Shown: piece by piece, positions 51,695 through 61,837 of the stretch
Layout of the letters: every line of letters starts with the position of its first letter
Position numbering within the stretch: position 1 is the stretch's first letter
Source of the DNA: DASWIG01 sp965371445
GTDB lineage: Bacteria > Acidobacteriota > Thermoanaerobaculia > Multivoradales > J023
DNA: 64,000 nt
Assembly (NCBI GenBank): GCA_965371445.1
Contig: CBDUYN010000005.1
Location: forward strand, 62,001-126,000
Direction of reading: 5' to 3'
The notes under the pieces: generated by a model
Told to the model about the DNA's origin: nothing
Database searches by the model: none
Seen by the model: the letters and a program-made list of their open reading frames with translations, nothing else
Position numbers and translations under genes: made by a program

Positions 51695-52504
51695 TTACGT
51701 GCAGTAGTCGGCGGTCAGGAACTTTTCTCCCACCATGATCATGCTGTCAGGCCAGATGAGGAATTCGCTCACGCCGAAGTCGTCCCCTTGATTACCCCAG
51801 TCGTAGGTGTACCCGAGCTGCGTCCAGGGCCAGCCCCATTTTTGACATGCCGTGCAAGACGAATCTGAATAGCTGGCGCACTTGCAAGGCACATACTGTT
51901 GGGCCCGGGTCTCGTTGAACCAGGTGCGATAAACCTCGGCCACGCTGCCGGGCAGACTGAGGCCGCACGTCGCGTCGCTCACCTCGTTGTCCGGACAGGG
52001 CCGGCGCAGATCCGTCGGAAGGACCCAGAGGGTCACAAAGGTGCTGTAATCCCCGCACGGCTGCAGACCCATGAGCTGGCGCAGTCGAAGGTCGACGTCC
52101 ATCTGGACGGGATCCCACTGCTTGCACAGATCTTGGACTTCAGGCACAAGGGTCACCCAAATCTCGCCGGAACCCGTGGTGTAGAACCCATCGTCGCCGG
52201 TCTCGAAGGCCGCCGCCGAATGCGTAGATTTCCAAGACACGACCTTGACGTAGTCGTACCCGTTGGCCGTTGTCCACGTAAGCCCCGGAGAGTCCTCAGG
52301 GTTGAGGATGGAGGTCAGATCGGTGGAGACCTCACTCGGCTCAGGGTTGAGAGCGTCGTCCAGAGCGGCCTGGTAGGCGTCGAGGCAGGCTTGCGAAAAA
52401 CACGAAGGCTTGTTCGTGGCGATGCAGGTTCCGTCCTCGGCGTGAACGGCCCCGGCGGCGAGGAGAAGGCAGAGCCCGGCATGTCCGATCCACTGTCGCG
52501 TCAT
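51695..52504 (-). CDS. Secreted Cys-rich protein of unknown function
   Basis: 269 residues, signal peptide about 1-22 (GLCLLLAAGAVHAED). It has fourteen Cys in the mature part, many in pairs (KPSCFSQAC, CKCASYSDSSCTACQKW), which suggests disulphides in the periplasm or outside. Trp and Tyr are frequent near the end (WGWPWTQLGYTYDWG). I recognise no family. It is alone between the HtrA gene and the exporter operon. Confidence 0.7.
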   Translation of the reverse strand: MTRQWIGHAGLCLLLAAGAVHAEDGTCIATNKPSCFSQACLDAYQAALDDALNPEPSEVSTDLTSILNPEDSPGLTWTTANGYDYVKVVSWKSTHSAAAFETGDDGFYTTGSGEIWVTLVPEVQDLCKQWDPVQMDVDLRLRQLMGLQPCGDYSTFVTLWVLPTDLRRPCPDNEVSDATCGLSLPGSVAEVYRTWFNETRAQQYVPCKCASYSDSSCTACQKWGWPWTQLGYTYDWGNQGDDFGVSEFLIWPDSMIMVGEKFLTADYCT

Positions 52505-52572
52505 GATCGATCCTCCTGTCGTAAAGTGCTCGATTCAGGGTCCTTACTCTTAGAGCGGGAGAGGAGACAGTC

Positions 52573-53867
52573 TCAGAAGTGGATCCGGAACCGTGCCCCA
52601 CCAGCCTCCGCGTTCTCCAGCGAGAACTCGAAGGTGTGGGCCGTCAGCACCTCCTTGACCACCATGAGGCCCAGCCCGCAGCCGTCGGCCTTGGTGGTGA
52701 AAAACGGCGTGAAGAGCTCCTCGCGCACCTCCGGCGGGATCCCCGGCCCCGTGTCCTCGATCTCGAGCCACGAACGCCAGCCGTCGCGCCCGGTGCGAAG
52801 CGCCACCGTGCCGTCCTCGACGATCGCCTCGGCAGCGTTTTTCAAGAGGTTCAAGAGCACCTGCTCGAGCTGGTTCTTGTCGACTTCAAGACGCGGCAGT
52901 GGCTCCCCCTCCTCCCGCTCCAGCCGGATCCGCCGCTCCTGAAGCGACGGCTCGACGAGCGTCATAACGTCGCGCAGAAGCTCTTCGAGGTCGCACTCGC
53001 GGCGCTCCGGCGGCGGCAAGCGGACAACATCGGCGAAGCCGTTCATAAAGGCGCCGAGGTTTTTCATCCGTTCGCTCGCCACACCCAGGGCACGGTCGAA
53101 GTCCTCGCGGTCGCCGTCCTTTAAAGCTCCGCCGAAGCCGCGCACCGAGGTCAGAAGCGAGCTGACCGAGGTGACCGAGTTCATCACCTCGTGCGACATC
53201 AGCCGGATCAGCTTGCCGTAGGCCGCCTTCTCCGAACGCCGCAGCTCCTCCGTCAGCTCCTCGATCAGGTAGAAGCTGCGCCCGAAGCCGCGGTCGCGAA
53301 ACTCCGCCCGGCGGCAGCGGACTCGGCGTCCGTCGCCCAGAGCGGCGACGTGCGACTCCCCCGCCGGTAACGTGGCGAGGGCCGAGCCCACGGGCGATTC
53401 GAGCTCCTCGACGCTTCGGCCGAGGGGCTGCGCCGCCGCCAGGAAAAGCTCGGCCGCCGGGTTCAAGGCCGCGATGCGGCCGTCGAGGTCACAGATCACA
53501 ATCCCCGCTGGCGAGGCGTCGACCAGGCGGTCCATCAGCTCGTTTTGCTCCCGCACCCGAAGCCGTTCGCCGCGTAGCTGGTCGATCATACGGTTGTAGA
53601 CTTCGATGAGCTGGTCCATTTCCGGCTGCCCGACGGGCTGGAAACGCGACGTGAAGTCGCGTTCGTGGATCAGCTCGGCGCCTGTGCGGATCAGCTCCAA
53701 CGGCACGAAGAACGCCCGCAGGAGCTTCGAGGCGACCAGGATCGAGAGGACCAGCAAGACCTCCACTGCGAGGAAGAATAGACGGTTCTCGCGCAGCAGG
53801 AAAAGCGCCACGGCAGCCATCAGGAGATGCAGGACGACGAGGTAGAAGACGATCCGGCCGCGTAGAG

Positions 53868-53871
<4 letters not shown>
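52573..53871 (-). CDS. NtrY-like membrane sensor histidine kinase
   Basis: 432 residues. Two N-terminal spans (about 7-25 and 30-55) with almost no periplasmic loop are followed by a HAMP-like region, a PAS domain (about 115-205), an H-box with His in RLMSHEVMNSVTSVSSLL, and an HATPase domain (NLLKNAAEAIVEDG, DTGPGIPPEV, GCGLGLMVVKEVL). The sensing part is therefore in or near the membrane. Its start overlaps the response-regulator stop (ATGA). It is the last gene of the exporter operon and should phosphorylate the NtrC-type regulator. Confidence 0.9.
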
Positions 53872-55256
<1,385 letters not shown>

Positions 55257-55283
55257 GGGCCAATCTTACTCGTAGTGCCTGTC

Positions 55284-56477
55284 TTACTCGTAATGTAGGG
55301 CCTCGGCGGGCCGGATGCGAGTCGCGAGCCAGCTCGGGTAGAGGCCGCAGACCGCCGTCAGGCTGAGGAGGATCACTGCCGACAGGCCCAATGCCGAGGC
55401 GAAGATGTCGGCGTCGAGGGGGACGAAGTCGAGGATCGGCACTTGCGCGACCACGACCATCCCGAGGAGGATGCCGAGGCCTGAGACCACCAGGAGCTCA
55501 CTCAAGATCTGGCGATAGATGTTCTGCTTCGTGGCGCCCTTGGCGCGGCGCAGGCCGAGCTCGCGGGTACGCTGGGTGACGTTCTGCCACAGGACGCCCA
55601 TCAGCCCGAGCGCCACCATCACCATGAGGAAGACCGCCACCAGGGAGACCGCGAAGATCGGCGCCAGACGCTCGCGCAGGTAGCTCTCGCGCTTTGCCTC
55701 GATGGCCTGGAGGTCATACGACCAACGGGGAGCGACTCCACGTAGCGTCTTCATGATCGTCTCCTCAAAAGCGGCCGTGGTACCCGCCGTCAGCTTGATC
55801 TGCAGGTGGCGGCGCGGAAACCGGACAGGGGTCGAGGGCCACATCGCCTCGAAGAGGACCTTCACCGGCGGAGTGAATTCGCCCTGACGGCGAAACGTCG
55901 ACACCACCCCGAGGACGCGGTATTCATATTCCTCGTTGTCAACGACCACCTGGCCGACCGCCTCCTCGGAACCGAAGGTGTACTCGGCCAGCTCCTGGGA
56001 GATGACGACCGGGGTCCAGTGGACGTGCTCGTCGGACGGCTCGAACCAGCGGCCCGCCACGAGCTCCAGGCCCAAGACGTCGAGAAAGGACGGCGAGACC
56101 CGCATGTATTGGGTCCGGGTCCCGAAGCCTTCGTCCTCGTCCCATGTCATGCGGGACCTGCTACTGCCATAGGGCGCGTAGACCGACACCGCGACGCCCT
56201 CGACCTGGTCGTACGCTTCGAGCTCGGTGCGCATGCGCTCGATCGTCGCCATCATATCCTCCGGTGCTTCGCCGAAGACTGCCGCCACGCTCGTGCTGAT
56301 CGCGACGTCCCAGAGGTTGTCGTAGTCAAATCCCAACGGCCTCCGGTAATAGGAGAGGAGCTGGGTGGTCATCGCGACGACCGCGAAGACCACGAGGAAG
56401 GAGATGAAGATCTCGAGGATGACGAGCGCGTTGGCGCTCTTGCGGTTCCACACCATTTTGAGAATGTGCCTGGCCAT
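55284..56477 (-). CDS. MacB-like ABC exporter permease 1
   Basis: 397 residues. One N-terminal span (about 18-40), a MacB periplasmic core domain (about 45-265) and three C-terminal spans of the FtsX fold (about 275-385: FAVSLVAVFLMVMVALGLMG, ILLGMVVVAQVPILDFV, ALGLSAVILLSLTAVCG). RTRELGLRRAKGATKQNIYRQ is the typical coupling segment. With the second permease it forms the membrane part of a MacAB-type exporter. Confidence 0.88.
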   Translation of the reverse strand: MARHILKMVWNRKSANALVILEIFISFLVVFAVVAMTTQLLSYYRRPLGFDYDNLWDVAISTSVAAVFGEAPEDMMATIERMRTELEAYDQVEGVAVSVYAPYGSSRSRMTWDEDEGFGTRTQYMRVSPSFLDVLGLELVAGRWFEPSDEHVHWTPVVISQELAEYTFGSEEAVGQVVVDNEEYEYRVLGVVSTFRRQGEFTPPVKVLFEAMWPSTPVRFPRRHLQIKLTAGTTAAFEETIMKTLRGVAPRWSYDLQAIEAKRESYLRERLAPIFAVSLVAVFLMVMVALGLMGVLWQNVTQRTRELGLRRAKGATKQNIYRQILSELLVVSGLGILLGMVVVAQVPILDFVPLDADIFASALGLSAVILLSLTAVCGLYPSWLATRIRPAEALHYE

Positions 56478-56495
56478 CTTACTGTCTCTCCATGG

Positions 56496-57731
56496 TTACT
56501 GTCGTCCACCGAGGGCTTCGACCGGATGCAGCCTCGACATCTTCCAGGCCGGGTAGACGCCTGAGAAGAGGCCGAAAAAAAGCGTCATCAAGACCCCATA
56601 GGCGAAGATACGGAAGTTGAGCTCAAAGGTCGCGTAGGGGATGAGCGCCGTGTCGCTCAAAAGCCCCAGCACGGCGGCGGACAAAAAGAGGCCGACGAGC
56701 CCGCCGACCAACGTCAACAGGACGTTTTCAACCACGAACTGACCGACCAGCGTCCACGACGAGGCGCCGAAGGCCTTCCGCACTCCGATCTCCGAAGCGC
56801 GTTCCAGGATGCGGCTGGTGTTGACGTTGATCAGGTTGACGCTCGGCAGCACCATGAAGAGCACCATCAAGCCGGCGAGCACCAGCTTCAAGGCCGTGCC
56901 GTAGCTCTTCTCGGTCTCGTACTTGGAGAAGAAATGGCGTGCTAACACCTCGAAGAGCGTCTCGGCGTGGGAGTAGACCCGCTCGTAGGGCTCGGGAAGC
57001 TCGGCCACGTCGAGACGCGCCCTGAGCTCGCTCTGTACGGCCGCGAAATCCCGCCGTTCATCCACCAGCAACATCGCCGCGAAACCGCCGAGGAAGCTGT
57101 TACGGTAGGCGCTCGACTTGGCCGTCGAGATCGGCACCCAGACGTCACCCGACGGGATTGGACGAAGCTTTGAGACGTTCTCCACCACCCCGACGACACG
57201 GAAGCTCTGGCCGTCCACTTGAAGGGTCCGGCCTTCCACAGAAGCGTCGTCAAAGAGTTTTTCACGCGTTGCCCGGCTGATCACCGCCACGTGGTGGCCG
57301 TTGTCTTCGTCGTCTTGGGTGAAGGGTCCTCCCGCGAGGAACTCGAAGTCGAGGATCTCCCAGAAGAAACCGTCGGTTCGCTTCAGGCCGAGGGCGATCT
57401 TCTGACCGTCGCGAAACGACGCCACTTGAGCCATTTCGGAGAAAAACGAGGTCTTAAGGACTCCGGGGAGGCCCTGGACGTGACGGTCGAGAAACTGGTA
57501 ACCGGGACCCCCGCCGTAGTCGCTGTTGTCGTTCATGATCTCGATGCGCTGCACGAGGAGCGTCCGGTCGAGCCGGGTCTGCGGAGCGTGGGAACCGAAG
57601 ATCTGGTCGAGAAGCGCCGTCGCCACCATCAGGACGGTGAGCGTCAAAGCGATGCCGAAGAGGCTGATGAAGGTGAAGAACTTCCGCCGCACCAGCACCA
57701 AGAGCGCGATCTTGAGGTAGTTCTTGAGCAT
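56496..57731 (-). CDS. MacB-like ABC exporter permease 2
   Basis: 411 residues with the same plan as the neighbour: an N-terminal span (about 15-40), a periplasmic core (about 45-275) and three C-terminal spans (about 285-400, LKLVLAGLMVLFMVLPSVNLI and so on). The coupling segment is ERASEIGVRKAFGASSWTLVG. Two different permeases suggest a heterodimer. It follows the ATPase gene after ten bases. Confidence 0.88.
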   Translation of the reverse strand: MLKNYLKIALLVLVRRKFFTFISLFGIALTLTVLMVATALLDQIFGSHAPQTRLDRTLLVQRIEIMNDNSDYGGGPGYQFLDRHVQGLPGVLKTSFFSEMAQVASFRDGQKIALGLKRTDGFFWEILDFEFLAGGPFTQDDEDNGHHVAVISRATREKLFDDASVEGRTLQVDGQSFRVVGVVENVSKLRPIPSGDVWVPISTAKSSAYRNSFLGGFAAMLLVDERRDFAAVQSELRARLDVAELPEPYERVYSHAETLFEVLARHFFSKYETEKSYGTALKLVLAGLMVLFMVLPSVNLINVNTSRILERASEIGVRKAFGASSWTLVGQFVVENVLLTLVGGLVGLFLSAAVLGLLSDTALIPYATFELNFRIFAYGVLMTLFFGLFSGVYPAWKMSRLHPVEALGGRQ

Positions 57732-57741
57732 GTCCGGCTCC

Positions 57742-58407
<666 letters not shown>

Positions 58408-58441
58408 GAGGTTCTCCTGGAGGTTTCTTGCCGGATGTCGT

Positions 58442-59686
58442 CTATCGAATCTCGATCTCTTCAAGGTGGATGAGGTCTTCGGTCTCGGAAAGGACGACCT
58501 CCTCGCCTTCTTCGAGCCCACCGACGACCTCATAGCGGTCGTAGCCGGAAAGGCCGAGCTCCACCTCGCGCCGGTAGGCTGCGTCGCCTTCGACCACAAA
58601 GACGAGCTGACGGCCGCTGCCGTCGGCGAAGGGGCCTTTCTTGATCCACAGGGCGTCGTCCTTACGCTCGGTCACGACGAGGACGTCGACGCGAAGGTTC
58701 GAACGTAGGAGCTCGTGGCTCGGCTCGTCGAGCTCGACCCAGAAGCGGGCGGTGCCCGACTCGACCGCCGGATGGACCCGGTCAAGCGTCGCGCCGAGGA
58801 CCGCGTCGCCGACCGGCACACGGACGCGGAGCCCCGAGCGCAGCCGTACGGCGTGGATGTCGGAGACCATCGCCTCGACGCGGAAGCTTCCGAGGTCGGC
58901 AATGCGGGCCACGGCGTCGCCCGCGCGGACCGTCGAGCCCTCCTCCTCCACCACCCAGGTCAGCACACCGGCCCGCTCGGTACGGGGGGTGGCCAGCTCC
59001 AGGCGATGGCGGGCCTCGTCGCGCCGGCGCTCGAGGATACGCAGCTCGGAGTCGAGCCGTTCCAACTGGCTCGTCGCCGTCTGCCGGGCGTTTTCGATCG
59101 AACGCTCGGCGCTTTTGCGCTCGAGGCGGGCCTTTTTTAGCCGGGTCTCGGTCTGGCGTAGGGCGGCTTCAGCCAGCAGGCCTTGGGAAAAGAGCTCCTG
59201 GTTCTGCTGAAGCTGGTAGTCGAGTTGCTCGACGTCGAGCTTCTTTACGTCGCGTCGGGTCTTCAGGTCGATCAGGGTCTCCTGAAGATCGAGCTCAAGC
59301 TCACGGCGGCGGTTCGAGGTCTGCTCGACCTCTTCGAGGAGGCCTGCGAGCTCAAGCTCGGCCTGGCTCGTGTCGAGCTCGAGGATCGGCTCGCCGGGCT
59401 CGAGGAGCGCTCCCGGCTGGTGGAGGACGCGGAGCACCCGGGCCTGGATCGGGCTCGAGACGACTTGCTCCGTCGCCGGCTGGACGGTGCCCGAGGCGGT
59501 GATCACCGCCTCGACCGGACCGCGCTCGACTCTGGCCGTCCGTATCCGGGCGCGCTTCAGGGTGGGCTTCAACATCCCCGTCAGGTAGACGAGGGCCGCG
59601 AGGACGGCGGCGGCGATCACGACGACGCGCACGACGCCTAGCAAGAGGCGACGGCGGCGTACGTTGGGTTTGATTTCACGGTCCAT
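58442..59686 (-). CDS. HlyD/MacA-type periplasmic adaptor protein
   Basis: 414 residues from ATG 59686 (MDREIKPNVRRRRLL). The in-frame ATG at 59701 would lie before the predicted transcript start and is rejected. A basic cytoplasmic start and one span (about 19-40) precede a lipoyl/barrel-sandwich part split around a long coiled-coil hairpin (about 100-215, rich in Glu/Arg/Leu), then beta-barrel and membrane-proximal domains (about 225-410). It links the inner-membrane exporter to an outer-membrane channel; no TolC-like gene is in the window. GGGAG lies six bases before the start. Confidence 0.9.
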   Translation of the reverse strand: MDREIKPNVRRRRLLLGVVRVVVIAAAVLAALVYLTGMLKPTLKRARIRTARVERGPVEAVITASGTVQPATEQVVSSPIQARVLRVLHQPGALLEPGEPILELDTSQAELELAGLLEEVEQTSNRRRELELDLQETLIDLKTRRDVKKLDVEQLDYQLQQNQELFSQGLLAEAALRQTETRLKKARLERKSAERSIENARQTATSQLERLDSELRILERRRDEARHRLELATPRTERAGVLTWVVEEEGSTVRAGDAVARIADLGSFRVEAMVSDIHAVRLRSGLRVRVPVGDAVLGATLDRVHPAVESGTARFWVELDEPSHELLRSNLRVDVLVVTERKDDALWIKKGPFADGSGRQLVFVVEGDAAYRREVELGLSGYDRYEVVGGLEEGEEVVLSETEDLIHLEEIEIR

Positions 59687-59710
59687 CTTTGGCTCCCGCA
59701 CCGCTTCAAA

Positions 59711-59725
59711 GCAAAGGTGGTGCCA
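59711..59725 (-). promoter_or_regulatory. Sigma-54 (-24/-12) promoter of the exporter operon
   Basis: On the minus strand: TGGCAC, five bases (CACCT), TTGC. GG and GC are ten bases apart, a full match to the core consensus. The transcript would start near 59699, only about 13 nt before ATG 59686. The operon's NtrC-type regulator (53868-55256) is the obvious activator. Confidence 0.75.
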
Positions 59726-59860
59726 GGAGCTAAACGACGAGAAACAAAGGGGTTTGCCGGGGATGAGAGGGCGTCGGGGTGTTCAGGTCCGGGCAGGGGT
59801 GTCCGATTCCGGACACCTGGATCGTCAGCGTCTTCGACACGCGCTGGGGCGACCGCGTCC

Positions 59861-60178
59861 TCAGGCGATGTCGTCGCAGGGCTCCGGAACCCTGGGATAG
59901 GGGGCGAGCTCCTCTCCAAGAGCGCCGACCGCGGCAAGGAAAAGGTGAGGGAACGGCAAGGGAACGCTCCGGCAAAGGTCAACGATGCGGCGACGCAGTC
60001 GGCCCGCCTCTTCGCCCGTCCCGGCGGCGAGACGGTACAACGCGCACCAGTCCTCGAGCGTGCCGCGATCAAGGATCTGGGCCAGGACCTCGTCGCTTTC
60101 GAGCTCCAGGTGGCTCCGGTTCCACAACGCCTGCGAGCTCTCGAGCCGGACGCCAGGAGGCTTCGAATCCTTCTTCAT
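59861..60178 (-). CDS. Small partner of the AbiEii-like gene (possible antitoxin)
   Basis: 105 residues from ATG 60178, which overlaps the toxin-like stop (ATGA). It is rich in charged residues and helices (WNRSHLELESDEVLAQILDRG, AGRLRRRIVDLCRSVPLP) and has no signal or membrane span. I know no named family for it with certainty. Its tight coupling to a nucleotidyltransferase-like gene suggests a two-gene module in which it is the cognate partner. Confidence 0.55.
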   Translation of the reverse strand: MKKDSKPPGVRLESSQALWNRSHLELESDEVLAQILDRGTLEDWCALYRLAAGTGEEAGRLRRRIVDLCRSVPLPFPHLFLAAVGALGEELAPYPRVPEPCDDIA

Positions 60179-60855
60179 GAAAGGCCACCCCCGAGAAGCT
60201 CGTCGGCAAGAAGCCGCGCCCAGAAGCGACCGCGCTTTCCCAAGTGTTGCCAGTCGTTCCAGGGCGGCCGCAGCCCCCGGTAACTCGCCAGGTCCACCTC
60301 CGCCCGATCGACGGGAGCGACCGCACCCAGCCGTTCCACCACCTCGGCCAGCACGGAGGCGCCGTTGGGCTGAGGGTAGAACGAATCGAGCTTGCTCAGA
60401 GCGCGACGTGCGCCCTCCTCCCCCAGACGCTCGAGGAGCACCACGGTGTCGAGATAATCGCGGGTGGTGAGCCGGGTGGCGAGAAGCCAAGCCTTGATTC
60501 GCGCCATCTCCGCCAGCGTCGGGACTCGCAGACCCTCGATCACTTCGGTTTCGAGCGGCCGGGCTCGCCGCAGTTGGCGAATGCCCGTGAGGACCCCGTC
60601 GAGGCTACCCAGGATGAGGACCGGTCGACGCACCCGGGCCGTCTGCCAGCCGGCTGCGGCTTCGAGCTCCTCGAGAACCTGGTCGAAGCGTTCGCGCAAA
60701 TCGGCCACCACGTGGTCCCCGTCAAGGCTCACGCGATGCTCGACGTGAAGAGCCGCCGCAGTCCCACCCACCAGCACCGTCCCAGGGACGAGGGCCTGGA
60801 GATGACGCTCTGCCAGCAACAGTCGTTCCCAATCGGGAACCCCGGAATCGTCCAC
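60175..60855 (-). CDS. AbiEii/nucleotidyltransferase-like protein (possible type IV toxin)
   Basis: 226 residues if begun at GTG 60855 (VDDSGVPDWERLL); the start is uncertain because the frame stays open into the degraded gene upstream. LVGGTAAALHVEHRVSLDGD resembles the AbiEii/MNT nucleotide-binding motif (GGTALALxxGHRxSxDxD). ARIKAWLLATRLTTRDYLDTV matches the second conserved region of such proteins. Members transfer nucleotides to tRNA or other targets and work with an antitoxin; here a 105-residue partner follows. Confidence 0.6.
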   Translation of the reverse strand: MDDSGVPDWERLLLAERHLQALVPGTVLVGGTAAALHVEHRVSLDGDHVVADLRERFDQVLEELEAAAGWQTARVRRPVLILGSLDGVLTGIRQLRRARPLETEVIEGLRVPTLAEMARIKAWLLATRLTTRDYLDTVVLLERLGEEGARRALSKLDSFYPQPNGASVLAEVVERLGAVAPVDRAEVDLASYRGLRPPWNDWQHLGKRGRFWARLLADELLGGGLS

Positions 60856-61648
60856 GTTCCAAGGATAGCGCAGGCGACGATCTCCAAGAAGCTCTGGGAG
60901 CTCTCCATCGCGTTCCTGGGCAGAACCGGCAGCGTTTTCAGACAGCCGCGGCACGGAGGCGAAGCTCCGATCCGCCAGCAGGTGAATCAGGCGACGGGCA
61001 AGCGGAGCGCCGCCATTTCCCCAGCGTTGCGGACGTAGAGAGCTCAGCGGACCCGCCGGAGCGAACCAGCGCGGCTCACCGCTGGCCAGGTCGTAGGCCA
61101 CGATGGCCTTGCCGTCCGGCGCGCCGCTGTGCACGATCACCAGGTCGTCGACCACCAGCGGTGACGCCGAGAATCCCCAGTCAGGGACCTTCGCGCCGGT
61201 GTCGTCGACCAGGTTGCGCTGCCACAGCGGCGAGCCGTCGGTGGCGTCGAGGGCGTTGAGCAGGCCGGTCGCGCCGAGGGTCAAGACCTGGCCATTGTGA
61301 AACGCCGGCGTCGCCCGCGGGCCGGCACCCGCCATGGCTTCCCAGAACCTGGCCGCGTCGGGCGGAAGGGTGCGCCAAGGCCATGGCGGCGAAGAACCCG
61401 GCGAACGGTAGCGCGATCGCCAGCAGCCGATCGAGCCAGCTGTTCGCAACGACCTTGAGCCACCAGCCGAGGAGAAGCAGGAGGCCGACGAACGGCCCGC
61501 CAAGCGTGCCGAAGAACTGGATCATCGTCACCGGCGCCAAGATTCCTGTGCCGAACACCGCCAGCCACTGCAAGGCGAGAATTGCGATGCCGACAATCGT
61601 GGCACCCGGTCCGATGCGTCGTCCGGCCGTCGAGCTTGTGTCTTTCAT
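60856..61648 (-). pseudogene. Degraded membrane-anchored PQQ-like propeller protein
   Basis: Frame 1 (from ATG 61648 to about 61360) codes for a normal N-terminus with about three membrane spans (GATIVGIAILALQWLAVFG, GPFVGLLLLLGWWLKVV). Near 61360 the reading moves to another frame that begins in the middle of a quinoprotein propeller (ARFWEAMAGAGPRATPAFHN, LLNALDATDGSPLWQR, WGFSASPLVVDDLVIV, VAYDLASGEPRWFAPAG). After about 61050 the similarity is lost and the frame runs on into the AbiEii-like gene. I infer a large internal deletion plus truncation, so no working product is expected. Confidence 0.7.
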
Positions 61649-61837
61649 CTTGATCGCTCCCTACGACTCGTGGCTGACCCTTCGATCCCCGACATCATAC
61701 CTCTCCCGCAATCAGATCGAGCATTCGGAAGGTCCCACCCCACTTGAGCAGCGCCGCGACAGCGGTGGTGGACGAATTCGGACCGACCGCTACCACCCGA
61801 TCCCGATCACCGACGAGCCGGAGGCCCTGGAAGAGGC

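Noticed and set aside
55284..57731. Reading the two permease genes as copies of one duplicated gene
   Set aside because: They share fold and layout, but their residues differ throughout, so they are paralogues of old date rather than a recent repeat.
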